Positions 32,678 to 41,123 are shown, counted from the first letter of the stretch. The stretch is 64,000 bases of DNA from Bradyrhizobium sp. NP1 (GCF_030378205.1 NZ_CP127385.1:744001-808000); one strand, 5' to 3'. Numbers and translations: made by a program. Notes: generated by a model from the letters alone, not told the origin.

Positions 32678-33666
32678 TCCACCTTGCGAATGCGGTCGAT
32701 CAGCCGAGCGGCAGCCGGATCACGCTGCGCCTTCTCGTAGATCGCGGCCATCGCCGCCTCGAAGGGCTTGCGGTCGAAATCCTTCACGACCGTCACGCCG
32801 AGGGCCTCGGCCTGCCGGCGCGATTGATCCTCGAGATCCTTCCATTTCTCGCGCATGAAGCGGCTGGAACGTACCGCGCTCTCGCGAAAGATCCGGCGAT
32901 CCTCGGGCGAAAGGCTCGCCCACGCCTTGTGCGACATCACCAGCACCTCCGGGCTCATCGTGTGCTCGGTGAGCGTGTAGTAGCCGGCATGCCTGTAGTG
33001 ACCGGTCGTGACGTAAGATGGCCAGTTGTTCTCGGCGCCGTCAATCAAATGGGTCGCCAGCCCGGTGGACACCTGACCATAGGGCAGCTGGACTGGCTCG
33101 GCACCGAGCGAGCGGATCATGTCGGCCATCAATTCCGATTGTTGCACACGGATTCGCAAGCCCTTGATGTCGGCGAGCGAGCGGATCGGCCGCACGCTGT
33201 CGTAAAGCGACCTTGCGCCGGAATCATAGAACGCAAGGCCGACAAAGCCATAAGGTTCGAAACTGTCCAGGATCTCGCTGCCGATCGGTCCGTCGAGAAC
33301 CCTCTGCTGATGCTCGATGGAGCGAAACAGGAACGGCATCGCCAAAACGTTGGTCGCTGGCACGAAGGTCCCGATCAGCGCCACGTTGGTGCGATTGATG
33401 TCGATCGCGCCGGCGCGGGTCTGCTCGATGGTTTCCTTCTCTTCGCCGAGCTGGTGCGAATGAAACACCCGGATCTGGTGCCGCCCGCCGGTCCGCTCCG
33501 CGATCAGGCGACCCATATAGTGCAGCGCCTGTACCGTCGGATAGTCTTCATTCTGGGTGTCGGCGGCGCGAAACTCGCGCGCAATCGCACCTGTCGCGAT
33601 GGCCGTCAAAAACAGCGCAACGGCAAGTGTAAGCGTCCGCGGAAGGTTGGCGCGGTACAAAGGCAA
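32674..33666 (-). CDS. TRAP-type (DctP family) periplasmic binding protein, TTG start, likely sensor partner
   Basis: The 330-aa protein has a signal peptide and a DctP fold: VQALHYMGRLIAERTGGRHQIRVFHSHQLGEEKETIEQTRAGAIDINRTN, then GLRIRVQQSELMADMIRSLGAEPVQLPYGQVSTGL with the conserved Arg that binds carboxylate ligands, and AENNWPSYVTTGHYRHAGYYTLTEH. The TTG at 33666 is chosen because AAGGGG lies six bases upstream and it opens the signal peptide; no ATG fits. No DctQ or DctM permease is present. Tight coupling to the kinase gene suggests it presents a ligand to the kinase. Confidence 0.9.
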   Translation of the reverse strand: MPLYRANLPRTLTLAVALFLTAIATGAIAREFRAADTQNEDYPTVQALHYMGRLIAERTGGRHQIRVFHSHQLGEEKETIEQTRAGAIDINRTNVALIGTFVPATNVLAMPFLFRSIEHQQRVLDGPIGSEILDSFEPYGFVGLAFYDSGARSLYDSVRPIRSLADIKGLRIRVQQSELMADMIRSLGAEPVQLPYGQVSTGLATHLIDGAENNWPSYVTTGHYRHAGYYTLTEHTMSPEVLVMSHKAWASLSPEDRRIFRESAVRSSRFMREKWKDLEDQSRRQAEALGVTVVKDFDRKPFEAAMAAIYEKAQRDPAAARLIDRIRKVE

Positions 33667-33872
33667 CTTGATCCCCTTCGTGATGGAGTCTATGGCGGGA
33701 GGAAAAGGTTCAAGGATTTCTGGCTTCCGCGGGAAAGGCGCTATTGTGCCGACCCCGGGGTGATCGTCAATGGCGGGAAAGCACGGCCGTTTGGGCCAGA
33801 TTGTGCGGCCGCAACAATGACAGGGCCGAAGGATGCGATCCCGCCGAGGTTGTGGCCGACGGGAATAGGCTG

Positions 33873-35201
33873 ATGGAGAGGCCGGTGTTGAGGTTTTTGC
33901 GCGTTGCCGCCGCCGCGGCACTGTTCTTTGTCGTTTCGCCGGCCTGCGCCGCGACCGACATCAATTGGTGGCATGCCATGTCGGGCCAGCTCGGCAAGCA
34001 GGTCGACAGGCTTGCCGCCGACTTCAATGCCTCGCAGTCCGAATACCGGATCGTCCCGAGCTACAAGGGCAGCTACACCGAGACCGTGACGGCAGCGATC
34101 TTCGCGTTTCGTTCGCGCAGCCAGCCCGCCATCGTCCAGGTCAACGAGATCGCCACCTCGACCATGACCGCGGCGAAAGGCGCGATCTATCCGGTCTATG
34201 AACTGATGCGCGACCAGCAGGAGGCGTTTTCGCCGCAGGCCTATCTCCCGGCCGTGACCGGCTACTACGCCGACATGGCCGGCAACCTGCTGTCGTTCCC
34301 GTTCAATGCCTCGACCCCGATCCTCTATTACAACAAGAAGCTGTTCCGCGACGCCGGGCTCGATCCGGAAACGCCGCCGAAGACCTGGCCCGAGCTTGGC
34401 GAGGCGGCCAAGCGTCTGCGCAAGGCCGGCGCGCCATGCGGTTTCACCACTTCCTGGCCTTCCTGGATCAATGTCGAGAATTTCTCCGCCTTCCACAACC
34501 TGCCGATCTCGACCCGGTCGAACGGCTTTGGCGGGCTCGATGCCGTGCTCGTATTCAACAATCCCTTCGTGGTGCGGCATATCGCGCAGCTTGCGGAATG
34601 GCAGGCGACGAAAGAGTTCGACTATAGCGGTCGTGGCCAATCGGCCGAGCCGCGCTTCCAGAACGGCGAATGCGGCATCTTCATCGGCTCGTCGGCGACG
34701 CGCGCCGACATCAAGGCCAATTCCAAGTTCGAGGTCGGCTACGGCATGCTGCCCTACTGGCCCGATATTGCGGGAGCGCCGCAAAACAGCATCATCGGCG
34801 GCGCGACGCTGTGGGTGCTGCGCGACCGCCCGCGAGAGGAATACAAAGGCGTCGCGAAATTCTTTGCCTTCCTGTCGAAGCCGGAAGTGCAGGCCGCCTG
34901 GCATCAGAACACCGGCTATCTGCCGATCACGCGCGCCGCGTTCGAGCTGACCCGCGCGCAGGGCTTCTACGACCGCAATCCCGGCACGGCGATCTCGATC
35001 GAGCAGATGACGCTGAAGCCGCCGACCGACAATTCCAGGGGCGTGCGGCTCGGCTCGTTCGTGCTGATTCGCGACGTCATCGACGACGAGCTCGAGCAGG
35101 CGTTTTCGGGCAAGAAGTCGGCGCAGGCGGCAATGGATTCCGCGGTCGAGCGGGGCAACAAGCTGCTGCGCCAGTTCGAGCGAGCGAGCCCGGAGCGTTA
35201 G
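33873..35201 (+). CDS. UgpB-like (family 1) ABC solute-binding protein, orphan
   Basis: The 442-aa protein has a signal peptide (ending ACAA) and the glycerol-3-phosphate-type binding fold: INWWHAMSGQLGKQVDRLAADFNASQSEYRIVPSYKGSYTET, then PAIVQVNEIATSTM and PFNASTPILYYNKKLFRDAGL, all close to UgpB. UgpB binds sn-glycerol-3-phosphate or its diesters. The permease and ATPase genes ugpAEC are absent. It diverges from the TRAP-type sensor operon 206 bp away, so it may be a target of that system. The ATG at 33873 opens the signal peptide. Confidence 0.88.
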   Translation: MERPVLRFLRVAAAAALFFVVSPACAATDINWWHAMSGQLGKQVDRLAADFNASQSEYRIVPSYKGSYTETVTAAIFAFRSRSQPAIVQVNEIATSTMTAAKGAIYPVYELMRDQQEAFSPQAYLPAVTGYYADMAGNLLSFPFNASTPILYYNKKLFRDAGLDPETPPKTWPELGEAAKRLRKAGAPCGFTTSWPSWINVENFSAFHNLPISTRSNGFGGLDAVLVFNNPFVVRHIAQLAEWQATKEFDYSGRGQSAEPRFQNGECGIFIGSSATRADIKANSKFEVGYGMLPYWPDIAGAPQNSIIGGATLWVLRDRPREEYKGVAKFFAFLSKPEVQAAWHQNTGYLPITRAAFELTRAQGFYDRNPGTAISIEQMTLKPPTDNSRGVRLGSFVLIRDVIDDELEQAFSGKKSAQAAMDSAVERGNKLLRQFERASPER

Positions 35202-35262
35202 CGTTCGCTTAATAAAGCGGCGTCGGAGAAAGGCTGCATCCAAAACAGGCAAATGCGCGCCT

Positions 35263-35272
35263 TTGTATGCAA
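35263..35272. promoter_or_regulatory. Candidate GntR/FCD operator upstream of the dpp-atz operon
   Basis: TTGTATGCAA differs by one base from TTGTATACAA, the palindrome used by many FCD-type GntR regulators. It lies about 90 bp upstream of the sigma-54 promoter of the operon that encodes a GntR/FCD regulator. A related TTGTGTACA lies in front of atzF at 45573-45581. Assignment is inference. Confidence 0.4.
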
Positions 35273-35358
35273 GCGCCGCATTCGCGGCGTGGCATCAGAT
35301 GTTGGCATTCATAAGATAATTCATAGCGTTACGCGACGATTAAGCTGTCGTTAAGCTC

Positions 35359-35374
35359 TGGCACGAACCTTGCG
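35359..35374 (+). promoter_or_regulatory. Sigma-54 (RpoN) promoter of the dpp-atz operon
   Basis: TGGCACGAACCTTGCG matches the -24/-12 consensus TGGCACG-N4-TTGC at every conserved position, with exactly 10 bases between the invariant GG and GC. Transcription should start near 35385, leaving a leader of about 30 bases to the ATG at 35417. Sigma-54 control implies an enhancer-binding activator such as NtrC; I do not see a clear NtrC site upstream. Confidence 0.88.
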
Positions 35375-35416
35375 AAGCCGGCTCCAAGCACGTTTTCCGT
35401 AGCGTTGGAGCAGCTG

Positions 35417-37036
35417 ATGAAGCGCCGCGACTTCCTGAAATCCGTCTCCGGGCTTGCCGCCGGCGCCATGCTGCCGGCGCCTGCGATCTGGTCGCCCGCC
35501 AAGGCCGATGCGCGGTCCGAGACGCTGCTGATCGTCTCCGAGGGCGGCCCCAACAATCTCGACATCCACGGCGTCGGCACCAACGTGCCCGGCTATGAAG
35601 TGTCGTGGAATTGCTACGACCGGCTGATCAGCCACGAGATGAAGAGCGGCCCGGGCGGCGTCCCCTATTACGACCGCGACAAGTTCAAGGGCGAGCTCGC
35701 CGACGACATGAACGTCGGTGACATGTCGGCCACCTTCAAGCTGAAGAAGAACGCCAAATTCCATGACGGCACGCCGGTCACGGCGAAGGACGTCAAATGG
35801 TCGCTCGACCGCGCTGTCTCCGTCGGCGGCTTCCCGACCTTCCAGATGAGCGCGGGCTCGCTCACCAAGCCCGAGCAGTTCGTCGTCGTCGACGACTATA
35901 CCGTGAGGGTCGACTTCCTGAAGAAGGACCGTCTCACGATTCCCGACCTCGCCGTCATCGTGCCCTGCGTGGTGAATTCCGAGCTCGTGAAGAAGAATGC
36001 GTCCGAGAAGGATCCCTGGGGCCTCGAATTCACCAAGCAGCAGACCGCGGGCTCCGGCGCCTACAGAGTGACGAAATGGACCGCCGGCACCGAAGTGGTG
36101 ATGGAGCGCAACGACGCGTGGGTCGGCGGTCCGCTGCCCAAGGTGAAGCGCGTGATCTGGCGGATGGTGCCGCAGGCCGGCAACCGCCGCGCGCTGCTCG
36201 AGCGGGGCGACGCCGACATCTCCTACGAGCTGCCGAACAAGGATTTCCAGGAGATGAAGGCGGTCGGCAAGCTCGACATCGTGTCGCTGCCGTTCTCGAA
36301 CGGCATCCAGTACATCGGCATGAACGTCACCAGGCCTCCGTTCGACAATCTGAAGGTAAGGCAGGCGATGGCCTACGCCATGCCCTACCAGAAGATCATG
36401 GACGCGGTGCTGTTCGGGCTCGCCAACCCGATGTACGGCGCCCCGGCGGAGAAGCCGACCGAGGTCGCCTGGCCGCAGCCGACCAAATATTTCACCGACA
36501 TCGAGAAGGCCAGGGCGCTGATGGCGGAAGCCGGCTACGCCAACGGCTTCGAGACCACGCTGTCCTTCGACCTCAACTTCGCGCAGGTCAACGAGCCGCT
36601 CTGCGTGCTGGTGCAGGAAAGTCTCGCCCAGCTCGGCATCAAGACCACGATCAACAAGGTGCCGGGATCGAACTGGCGCACCGAGCTCAACAAGAAGGAG
36701 ATGCCGCTCTTCACCAACGTGTTCTCGGGCTGGCTCGATTATCCCGAATACTTCTTCTACTGGTGCTATCACGGCAACAATTCCGTCTTCAACACCATGA
36801 GCTACAAGTCGGCCGAGATGGATCGGCTGATCGACGGCGCGCGCAACGCTGCGGCGATCGGCGACAAGGCGGCCTACGAGTCCGACGTCAAGGGCTTCGC
36901 CGATCTCGCCTTCGCCGACATCCCGCGCATCCCGCTCTACCAGCCCTTCGTCAACGTCGCGATGCAGAAGAACGTCTCGGGCTATCAATACTGGTTCCAT
37001 CGACGGCTCGACTACCGCGCGCTGGTGAAGGGGTGA
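35417..37036 (+). CDS. Dpp-type ABC transporter substrate-binding protein
   Basis: The 539-aa protein has a Tat signal (KRRDFLKSVSGLAAGAMLPAPA) and a family 5 peptide/opine/nickel-binding fold, with KLKKNAKFHDGTPVTAKDVKWSLDRAV, the hallmark segment, and GIQYIGMNVTRPPFDNLKVRQAMAYAM. It heads the importer-hydrolase operon behind a sigma-54 promoter. Given the downstream AtzGEH enzymes, the ligand is probably a ureide or amide such as a biuret derivative rather than a peptide. The ATG at 35417 has GGAG upstream; a TTG at 35405 was rejected. Confidence 0.92.
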   Translation: MKRRDFLKSVSGLAAGAMLPAPAIWSPAKADARSETLLIVSEGGPNNLDIHGVGTNVPGYEVSWNCYDRLISHEMKSGPGGVPYYDRDKFKGELADDMNVGDMSATFKLKKNAKFHDGTPVTAKDVKWSLDRAVSVGGFPTFQMSAGSLTKPEQFVVVDDYTVRVDFLKKDRLTIPDLAVIVPCVVNSELVKKNASEKDPWGLEFTKQQTAGSGAYRVTKWTAGTEVVMERNDAWVGGPLPKVKRVIWRMVPQAGNRRALLERGDADISYELPNKDFQEMKAVGKLDIVSLPFSNGIQYIGMNVTRPPFDNLKVRQAMAYAMPYQKIMDAVLFGLANPMYGAPAEKPTEVAWPQPTKYFTDIEKARALMAEAGYANGFETTLSFDLNFAQVNEPLCVLVQESLAQLGIKTTINKVPGSNWRTELNKKEMPLFTNVFSGWLDYPEYFFYWCYHGNNSVFNTMSYKSAEMDRLIDGARNAAAIGDKAAYESDVKGFADLAFADIPRIPLYQPFVNVAMQKNVSGYQYWFHRRLDYRALVKG

Positions 37037-37059
37037 AACATAGCGGGGGCTAGCGCGTC

Positions 37060-38073
37060 ATGCTGACCATGATCGGCAAGCGGCTGATGTTCGCGATCCC
37101 GAGCCTGATCGGCGTCGTGGTCGTGACCTTCCTGCTGACCCGCGCGCTGCCCGGCGATCCCGCCGCCTATTTCGCCGGTCCCGCCGCGACGAAAGAGGCG
37201 ATCGAGCAGATCAGGAAGAAGCTCGGCTTCGACAAGCCGCTGATCGAGCAGTTCTTCCGCTACACCAATGATCTCGCCCATGGCGATCTCGGGACATCGC
37301 TGACCACAGGCCAGCCGGTGTCGACCGAGATCCGCAACCGCCTGCCGGCCTCGGCCGAGCTGACACTGCTCGGGCTCCTGGTATCGATCGCGATCGCGCT
37401 GCCGCTCGGCGTGCTCGCCGCCACGCGCCCCGGCTCGCTGATCGACCATCTGTGCCGCATCACCACCACCGCCGGCGTCTCGCTGCCGGTGTTCTTTACC
37501 GGGCTCGTGCTGGTCTACGTGTTCTATTTCCGGCTCGGCTGGGCGCCGGCGCCGCTCGGCCGGCTCGACGTGTTCTACAGCGCGCCGCCGACCGTGACCG
37601 GCTTCTACCTGATCGACACGCTGATCGCGCGCGATTTCGAGGCGTTCCGTTCGGCGCTGAGCCAGCTCCTATTGCCCGCCGCGACGCTTGCGATCTTCTC
37701 GCTGGCGCCGATCGCGCGCATGACGCGCGCCTCGATGCTTTCGGTGCTCGCCTCCGACTTCGTGCGCACCGCGCGCGCCAGCGGGCTGTCGCCCGGCACC
37801 GTCGTCGTCACCTACGCTTTCCGCAACGCCATGCTGCCGGTCATCACCACGCTCTCGATGGTGTTCTCCTTCCTGCTCGGCGCCAATGTGCTGGTGGAGA
37901 AGGTCTTTGCCTGGCCCGGCATCGGCTCCTACGCGGTGGAAGCGCTGATCGCCTCGGACTTCGCGCCGGTGCAAGGTTTCGTGCTGACCATGGCGGTCAT
38001 GTATGTGCTGCTCAATCTCGCGATCGACATCCTCTATGGCGTGATCGATCCGCGCGTGCGGCTGGAGGGATAG
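37060..38073 (+). CDS. ABC transporter permease (DppB-like)
   Basis: The 337-aa membrane protein has six helices and the DppB N-terminal pattern MIGKRLMFAIPSLIGVVVVTFLLTRALPGDPAAYFAG. The cytoplasmic EAA loop ASDFVRTARASGLSPGTVVVTYAFRNAMLPVIT contacts the ATPase. It follows the binding protein by 23 bp and precedes the DppC-like permease by 3 bp. Confidence 0.94.
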   Translation: MLTMIGKRLMFAIPSLIGVVVVTFLLTRALPGDPAAYFAGPAATKEAIEQIRKKLGFDKPLIEQFFRYTNDLAHGDLGTSLTTGQPVSTEIRNRLPASAELTLLGLLVSIAIALPLGVLAATRPGSLIDHLCRITTTAGVSLPVFFTGLVLVYVFYFRLGWAPAPLGRLDVFYSAPPTVTGFYLIDTLIARDFEAFRSALSQLLLPAATLAIFSLAPIARMTRASMLSVLASDFVRTARASGLSPGTVVVTYAFRNAMLPVITTLSMVFSFLLGANVLVEKVFAWPGIGSYAVEALIASDFAPVQGFVLTMAVMYVLLNLAIDILYGVIDPRVRLEG

Positions 38074-38076
38074 GCC

Positions 38077-38976
38077 ATGAGCAGCGTCGCCCCGACGATC
38101 GAGCCTGCCGCACCCGCGCGCAGCACCGGGCTTGCCGCCACGCTCGAGCATGCGCGCTACGTGCTCGGCGAGAACCGCGTTACGGCCTTCGCCTTCGTCC
38201 TCCTGATCATCATTCTGCTGGCCGCAATCCTCGGACCCTATGTCGTACCTTACGATCCGCTGGCCTCCGACACGGCGCGGGCGCTGAGACCGCCGTCGTC
38301 GGCGCACTGGTTCGGCACCGACCAGCTGGGCCGCGACATCTTCAGCCGCGTCATCGTCGCGACGAGGCTCGATGCCTTCATTGCGGTCGCTTCGGTCGCG
38401 CTCGTCTTCCTGATGGGTGGGCTGGCCGGCGTCGCCGCCGGCTATTTCGGCGGCTGGACCGATCGGATCGTCGGCCGCATCGCCGACACCATCATGGCGT
38501 TTCCGCTGTTCGTGCTGGCGATGGGCATCGTGGCGGCGCTCGGCAACACCGTGCAGAACATCATCCTGGCGACCGCGATCGTGAACTTCCCGCTCTATGC
38601 GCGCGTGGCCCGTGCCGAGGCCAATGTCCGCCGCAATGCCGGCTTCGTGCAGGCCGCGCGCCTCTCCGGCAATGGCGAGTTCCGCATCCTGCTCGGCCAC
38701 ATCCTGCCCAACATCATGCCGATCATGATCGTGCAGATGTCGCTGACGATGGGCTACGCCATCCTCAACGCCGCCGGCCTGTCCTTCATCGGGCTCGGCG
38801 TGCGGCCGCCGACCGCTGAATGGGGCATCATGGTCGCCGAAGGCGCGGGCTTCATGGTGTCGGGCGAATGGTGGATCGCACTGTTTCCGGGGCTTGCGCT
38901 GATGATCGCGGTGTTCTGCTTCAATCTGCTCGGCGACGGCCTGCGCGACATCGTCGATCCGCAGCGGAGGACCTGA
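38077..38976 (+). CDS. ABC transporter permease (DppC-like)
   Basis: The 299-aa permease has a cytoplasmic N-tail, about six helices, the DppC-typical LRPPSSAHWFGTDQLGRDIFSRVIVATRLD segment and the EAA loop RNAGFVQAARLSGNGEFRILLGHILPN. It pairs with the DppB-like subunit. The next gene begins 3 bp downstream, showing a tightly packed operon. Confidence 0.94.
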   Translation: MSSVAPTIEPAAPARSTGLAATLEHARYVLGENRVTAFAFVLLIIILLAAILGPYVVPYDPLASDTARALRPPSSAHWFGTDQLGRDIFSRVIVATRLDAFIAVASVALVFLMGGLAGVAAGYFGGWTDRIVGRIADTIMAFPLFVLAMGIVAALGNTVQNIILATAIVNFPLYARVARAEANVRRNAGFVQAARLSGNGEFRILLGHILPNIMPIMIVQMSLTMGYAILNAAGLSFIGLGVRPPTAEWGIMVAEGAGFMVSGEWWIALFPGLALMIAVFCFNLLGDGLRDIVDPQRRT

Positions 38977-38979
38977 GCG

Positions 38980-40776
38980 ATGGTTGCGCGGCCTTTGCTC
39001 GACGTGCGCGACCTTACGGTCGAATTCTCCACCCGGCGCGGCATCGTCAAAGCGGTGCAGCATGTCGATATCACGGTGGCCAAGGGCGAGACGCTTGGCA
39101 TCGTCGGCGAATCCGGCTCCGGCAAGTCGGTCACCTCCTACGCGGTGATGCGGATCCTCGACCGCGCCGGAAGGATCGCCGAAGGCTCGGTGATGTTCTC
39201 CGGGATCGACGTGCGCGCGGCCGGCGAGGACGAGATGCGTGACCTGCGCGGCCGCGAGATCTCGATGATCTTCCAGAACCCGCGCGCCGCGCTCAATCCG
39301 ATCCGCAAAGTGGGCGCCCAGATCGAGGATGTGCTGCGCCAGCACGTGCAGGCAGCGGCCCAGGACCGCGGCGAGAAGGCGATCGAGGCGCTGGAGCAGG
39401 TGCGGATCGCCCGGCCGCGCGAGCGCTACCATGCCTATCCGTTCGAGCTGTCGGGCGGCATGTGTCAGCGCGTGGTGATCGCGCTGGCGCTCGCCTGCAA
39501 TCCGCAGCTTCTGATCGCGGACGAGCCGACCACCGGTCTCGACGTCACCACGCAGAAGGCGGTGATGGACCTGGTGGTCGAGCTGACGCGCCGGCGCAGC
39601 ATGTCGACAATCCTGATCACGCATGACCTCGGACTTGCGGCGGCCTATTGCGATCGCGTCGTGGTGATGGAGAAGGGCCGCGTGGTCGAGACCGCGAAAT
39701 CGGCCGATATCTTTGCCAATCCGCAGCACCCTTACACGCGCAAGCTGATGCGCGCGACGCCGCGGATCGGCGTTTCCCTGCGCGATCTGCTGCCGGAGGA
39801 TGAAGCCGCTGCTCAGTCCGTCATGGCCGGGCTTGACGCGGCCATCCATCACTCTTCGAAAGATTCCTCTGAGACGATGGACCCCCGGGTCAAGCCCGGG
39901 GGTGACGAGAATACCAAGCCGCTGCTGCTGGTCGACAAGCTGGTGAAGGAATATCCGCGCCAGGGCGCGACCGCGACGCTGACGAAACTGTTCGGGCGCA
40001 AGCCGCCGATCGAGCCGGAAGCCTTCCGTGCCGTCGACGGCATCAGCTTCACCGTCGGCCACGGCGAGAGCGTGGGCCTGGTCGGCGAGTCCGGCTGCGG
40101 CAAGTCGACGACCTCGATGATGGTGATGCGGCTGCTCGACCAGACTTCGGGCCGCATCCTGTTCGACGGCCACGAGATCGGCGCCATCATGCCGCATGCC
40201 TTCGCGCGGCTTGCCCTGCGCAGCCAGATCCAGATGGTGTTCCAGGATCCGACCGACAGCCTCAATCCGCGCTTCACGGCGGCGCGGGCGATTGCCGATC
40301 CGCTGATCCAGCTTGGCGACGTCAAGGGACGCGACCGCTTGCGCGCGCGCTGCGAGGAGCTGGCCGACCTGGTCGGCCTGCCGCTCAATCTGCTCGATCG
40401 CTTTCCGCATCAATTGTCCGGCGGCCAGAAGGCGCGCGTCGGGATCGCGCGCGCCATTGCGCTCCATCCGAAGCTCGTGATCCTGGACGAGCCGACCGCG
40501 GCGCTCGATGTCTCGGTGCAGGCAGTGGTGCTGAACCTGCTGCAGCAGCTCAAGCACTCGCTCGGCATGAGCTACCTTTTCGTCTCGCACGATCTCAACG
40601 TCGTGCGGCTGCTATGCGATCGTGTCATAGTGATGCGTGCGGGGCGCATCGTCGAGCAGGGAACGGCGGAGGAGGTGCTTGGCAATCCCCGGGAAGCCTA
40701 TACAAAAGAGCTGCTGACGGCGATTCCGCATCCGCCGCTGCCGACCAGCGAACAACAATCGATGGGCGCGACATGA
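38980..40776 (+). CDS. Fused DppD-DppF-type ABC ATPase with repeat-derived linker
   Basis: The 598-aa protein contains two complete ABC domains. Domain 1 has Walker A GESGSGKS (43-50), signature LSGGMCQRV and Walker B LLIADEP; domain 2 has Walker A GESGCGKS, signature LSGGQKARV and Walker B LVILDEP. Each domain ends in the oligopeptide-type extension (NPQHPYTRKLM and NPREAYTKELL). The linker at about residues 280-310 is encoded by a palindromic repeat that is otherwise intergenic (see 39818-39909). It energises the Dpp-type importer. Confidence 0.94.
   Translation: MVARPLLDVRDLTVEFSTRRGIVKAVQHVDITVAKGETLGIVGESGSGKSVTSYAVMRILDRAGRIAEGSVMFSGIDVRAAGEDEMRDLRGREISMIFQNPRAALNPIRKVGAQIEDVLRQHVQAAAQDRGEKAIEALEQVRIARPRERYHAYPFELSGGMCQRVVIALALACNPQLLIADEPTTGLDVTTQKAVMDLVVELTRRRSMSTILITHDLGLAAAYCDRVVVMEKGRVVETAKSADIFANPQHPYTRKLMRATPRIGVSLRDLLPEDEAAAQSVMAGLDAAIHHSSKDSSETMDPRVKPGGDENTKPLLLVDKLVKEYPRQGATATLTKLFGRKPPIEPEAFRAVDGISFTVGHGESVGLVGESGCGKSTTSMMVMRLLDQTSGRILFDGHEIGAIMPHAFARLALRSQIQMVFQDPTDSLNPRFTAARAIADPLIQLGDVKGRDRLRARCEELADLVGLPLNLLDRFPHQLSGGQKARVGIARAIALHPKLVILDEPTAALDVSVQAVVLNLLQQLKHSLGMSYLFVSHDLNVVRLLCDRVIVMRAGRIVEQGTAEEVLGNPREAYTKELLTAIPHPPLPTSEQQSMGAT
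39818..39909. repeat. Palindromic repeat inserted in frame in the ABC ATPase gene
   Basis: GTCATGGCCGGGCTTGACGC at the left end and the inverted CGGGTCAAGCCCGGGGGTGAC at the right end form imperfect terminal inverted repeats of about 31 bases. The left arm matches an intergenic copy starting at 47667 (GTCATGGCCGAGCTTGTGCC). Here the element is read in frame, adding about 30 residues (VMAGLDAAIHHSSKD, then MDPRVKPGGDEN) between the two ABC domains. Confidence 0.85.
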
Positions 40777-40784
40777 CGGCCAGG

Positions 40785-40853
40785 ACCGCCGATTTGAAGT
40801 CCGCCACACGGGCTTCCACGTATCAAGGAGGCGGACTTCAAATCGAAAGCGGT
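40785..40853. promoter_or_regulatory. Strong inverted repeat between the ABC ATPase gene and atzG
   Basis: CGATTTGAAGTCCGCC (40790-40805) and GGCGGACTTCAAATCG (40830-40845) are perfect 16-bp inverted repeats around 24 bases. The stem extends by five more pairs (ACCGC 40785-40789 with GCGGT 40849-40853) across an AAA bulge. It starts 8 bp after the ATPase stop codon. No U-run follows, so it is more likely an mRNA-processing or stabilising hairpin, or an operator, than a terminator. Confidence 0.8.
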
Positions 40854-40915
40854 ACTGGAATCATGAGATTGCCGGTACCCTTTGCTTTCCGGAGTTCGCA
40901 AAGGAGGATGCCGCA

Positions 40916-41119
40916 GTGACAAACGAAGTTCGGAAAGCGGGTAGCGATCCGCTGGATGACTATATCGAGGCCGCGGCGAAAGCCCTCGGGCTCACGATCG
41001 AGGAGGCGTGGCGACCGGCGGTGCGGACGAGCCTCGAGGTGTCGCTGAGGCAGGCGCGGCTGGTCGACGAGTTCCCGCTGCCAGACGAAGCCGAGCCGGC
41101 CAGTGTCTTCACCGCGTGA
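40916..41119 (+). CDS. atzG: AtzG-like small subunit of amidase (DUF4089)
   Basis: The 67-aa protein (DPLDDYIEAAAKALGLTIEE, then VRTSLEVSLRQARLVDEFPLPDEAEPASVF) matches the AtzG/DUF4089 family, which forms a stable heterotetramer with AtzE and is needed for its activity. The start is a GTG with AGGAGG seven bases upstream. It is followed by the AtzE-like gene after four bases. The length and gene pairing match atzG-atzE of cyanuric acid degraders. Confidence 0.85.
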   Translation: MTNEVRKAGSDPLDDYIEAAAKALGLTIEEAWRPAVRTSLEVSLRQARLVDEFPLPDEAEPASVFTA

Positions 41120-41123
41120 CGCC

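Noticed and set aside
37669..40590. A 973-codon open frame on the minus strand
   Set aside because: It is antisense to the Dpp permease and ATPase genes, with repetitive His/Arg/Asp-rich sequence and no recognisable fold.
40830..40853. tRNA-like segment GGCGGACTTCAAATCG
   Set aside because: It resembles an anticodon stem-loop but no acceptor stem, D-arm or T-loop surrounds it; it is one arm of an inverted repeat.
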